33,848 nt of DNA from Proteobacteria bacterium CG1_02_64_396 (GTDB lineage: Bacteria; Pseudomonadota; MNWR01; CG1-02-64-396): the NCBI GenBank assembly GCA_001872725.1, contig MNWR01000081.1, positions 1 to 33,848 of the forward strand, in the 5' to 3' direction. Every line of letters begins with the position of its first letter. Position 1 is the stretch's first letter. The position numbers were made by a program, and so were the translations under genes. Under the pieces are notes generated by a model. That model made no database searches and was not told the DNA's origin. It saw only the letters and a list, made by a program, of their open reading frames with translations. Below are positions 32,705-33,848 of the stretch, one piece after another.

Positions 32705-33848
32705 GTGCGTTTTCTGCGCGTGACATGGCCGGTCGTACTGGCTGCGGTTTTGTTGGCAGGGTGTTACCCCACTCTGCCGAGGCCGACGATGGAGGATCCA
32801 TCGCGTGGGAACACAGCCAGTCGTTGGACCGATTTCGCCCCACAATTGGGGGAGAAGGTTAAGGCGATTGCGGTGGGCGACCTGAACCGGGACGGTCTGC
32901 TCGATTTGGTGGTTGGTTCCGAGCAAGGGCCCGAGGCGGTGCAGATCTGGATGAATGTCGATGGCACCACGTGGCGTCCCGGGAATCGTTTTCCGGTGGA
33001 CGCCACGGTCATTAGCTTGGCCCTCGGTGATATCGACGGCGACGGTGGTTTGGATCTGGCTGTGGGGGTGGAGGGCAATACCACAGGTTTATTGCTCTGG
33101 CGCAACCAAGATTTTGGACGGCGGTGGCACCCCCTGGAAAGTCCGGCGCGGGTGGGGCGTTATCCGCAAATCGCCTTGGCTGACATCAACCGCGATGGTC
33201 GTCTCGACCTGATCGCCCCTAATGCCACCCGCAGCCAGGAGGGGGGCATTCAGGTGTGGCCCAACGTGGGGCAAGGGCATTGGGGGAGCAACATTGGCCC
33301 CGCCGTTACCGGGTTATTCCACGGGGTGGTTGTCGACGACATCGATGGCGATTCGGTCCCCGACTTGGTGGCCACCGCAGGGGGAAACGACGGAGGGCTA
33401 TTTCTGTGGCGTGGCTATGGGGACGGTCGTTGGCAGGTGCGTCAACGTTTGGCGGAGGGTGATTTGGTTCAGGTGATCCCCGCCGACATGGACGGGGATG
33501 GACGTCTGGATCTGGTAACGACCGCATATATGGGTGGAGTGCGCTTGTTCCGTCAGGGGGGGGATTCGCCTTCCGGTTGGGAGGAGAAGATCTTAACCGT
33601 CAACGGCAGCTTCGGCCCGCTGGGGGTTGGCGATTTAGATCGGGACGGCGACCTGGATGTCCTGGCAGGCTCGATTTCAGGCCAGGGGCTCTGGCAGTGG
33701 CGCAACGACGGTGGTCGTTTCCAGCGCGTCGATATGGGGTTGCCCGACCGGGGCATTGTGGACGATTTAACCCTGGCCGATGGTTCGCGCAACCAACGGC
33801 TCGATGTATTTGCCGTGTTCCATAGGGATGGCCTTTCGGTGTTGTCCG
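32705..33848 (+). CDS. FG-GAP/VCBS repeat lipoprotein (runs off the window)
   Basis: At least 381 codons with no stop before the end of the window. The start is GTG with AAGGGG about 7 nt upstream. A lipoprotein signal peptide ends in LLAGC with lipidated C20, so the mature protein should be membrane-anchored on the periplasmic or outer face. After a short linker come at least six calcium-binding loops spaced about 45-60 residues: DLNRDGLLDLVVG, DIDGDGGLDLAVG, DINRDGRLDLIA, DIDGDSVPDLVA, DMDGDGRLDLVT, DLDRDGDLDVLAG. They form blades of an integrin-like beta-propeller, likely a seven-bladed one. The role is probably adhesion or carbohydrate/protein binding; the partner is unknown. It is divergent from the ATPase/HD-GYP operon. 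Confidence 0.88.
   Translation, partial: MRFLRVTWPVVLAAVLLAGCYPTLPRPTMEDPSRGNTASRWTDFAPQLGEKVKAIAVGDLNRDGLLDLVVGSEQGPEAVQIWMNVDGTTWRPGNRFPVDATVISLALGDIDGDGGLDLAVGVEGNTTGLLLWRNQDFGRRWHPLESPARVGRYPQIALADINRDGRLDLIAPNATRSQEGGIQVWPNVGQGHWGSNIGPAVTGLFHGVVVDDIDGDSVPDLVATAGGNDGGLFLWRGYGDGRWQVRQRLAEGDLVQVIPADMDGDGRLDLVTTAYMGGVRLFRQGGDSPSGWEEKILTVNGSFGPLGVGDLDRDGDLDVLAGSISGQGLWQWRNDGGRFQRVDMGLPDRGIVDDLTLADGSRNQRLDVFAVFHRDGLSVLS

Overview
The window looks like the chromosome of a GC-rich, Gram-negative proteobacterium. Evidence is the lepA-lepB-rnc-era-recO-pdxJ-acpS housekeeping cluster, ApaG, type I glutamine synthetase with an adenylylation site, a PII protein with Tyr51, outer-membrane proteins (MipA/OmpV, TorF-like porin), a lipoprotein and a FYDLN-acid protein. 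The mix does not fit one well-known genus; a deep-branching proteobacterium is an inference, not something the sequence proves. Gly and Pro are written very often as GGG and CCC, so coding regions carry many G or C runs of 7-9.

Layout. 1-180: right edge of an IS256-family element (transposase C-terminus plus probable terminal repeat). 415-2485: OmpR-type response regulator and histidine kinase, convergent with a MipA/OmpV outer-membrane protein. 3484-6417: TauE/SafE permease, an HPt-REC-REC-GGDEF protein with a degenerate active-site motif, and apaG. 6418-6718: gap with a perfect hairpin and a 29-bp tandem repeat whose unit is both a palindrome and a Shine-Dalgarno/GTG module. 6719-11808: heme-type sensor GGDEF-EAL protein, divergent from a Lon-like protease. 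11893-12711: mutM. 12712-13385: genomic scrap with a frameshifted remnant, a 174-bp inverted-repeat-bounded MITE-like element and a truncated KAP-type P-loop NTPase. 13386-16155: small minus-strand genes (secreted protein, hypothetical, GNAT, alpha/beta hydrolase, CZB zinc protein).

16325-20899: a nitrogen-control operon on the minus strand, TorF-like porin - glnK/glnB - nadE - glnA, with a near-consensus sigma-54 promoter and a strong terminator. It joins PII, a glutamine-consuming NAD synthetase and the enzyme that makes glutamine. 21102-23635: tRNA-Arg(CCU), a DinG/YoaA-type iron-sulfur helicase starting 4 nt after the tRNA CCA, and a FYDLN-acid protein. 23730-29971: lepA, lepB, rnc, era, recO, pdxJ, acpS and a glutaredoxin-like gene, tightly coupled by overlapping stops and starts.

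29968-33848: an ExeA/MshM-like AAA ATPase and a variant HD-GYP protein with a long disordered N-terminus carrying six LF motifs, expressed from a good sigma-70-type promoter, divergent from an FG-GAP repeat lipoprotein that runs off the end. I consider the ATPase/HD-GYP pair, the nitrogen operon and the 29-bp repeat the best candidates for follow-up.
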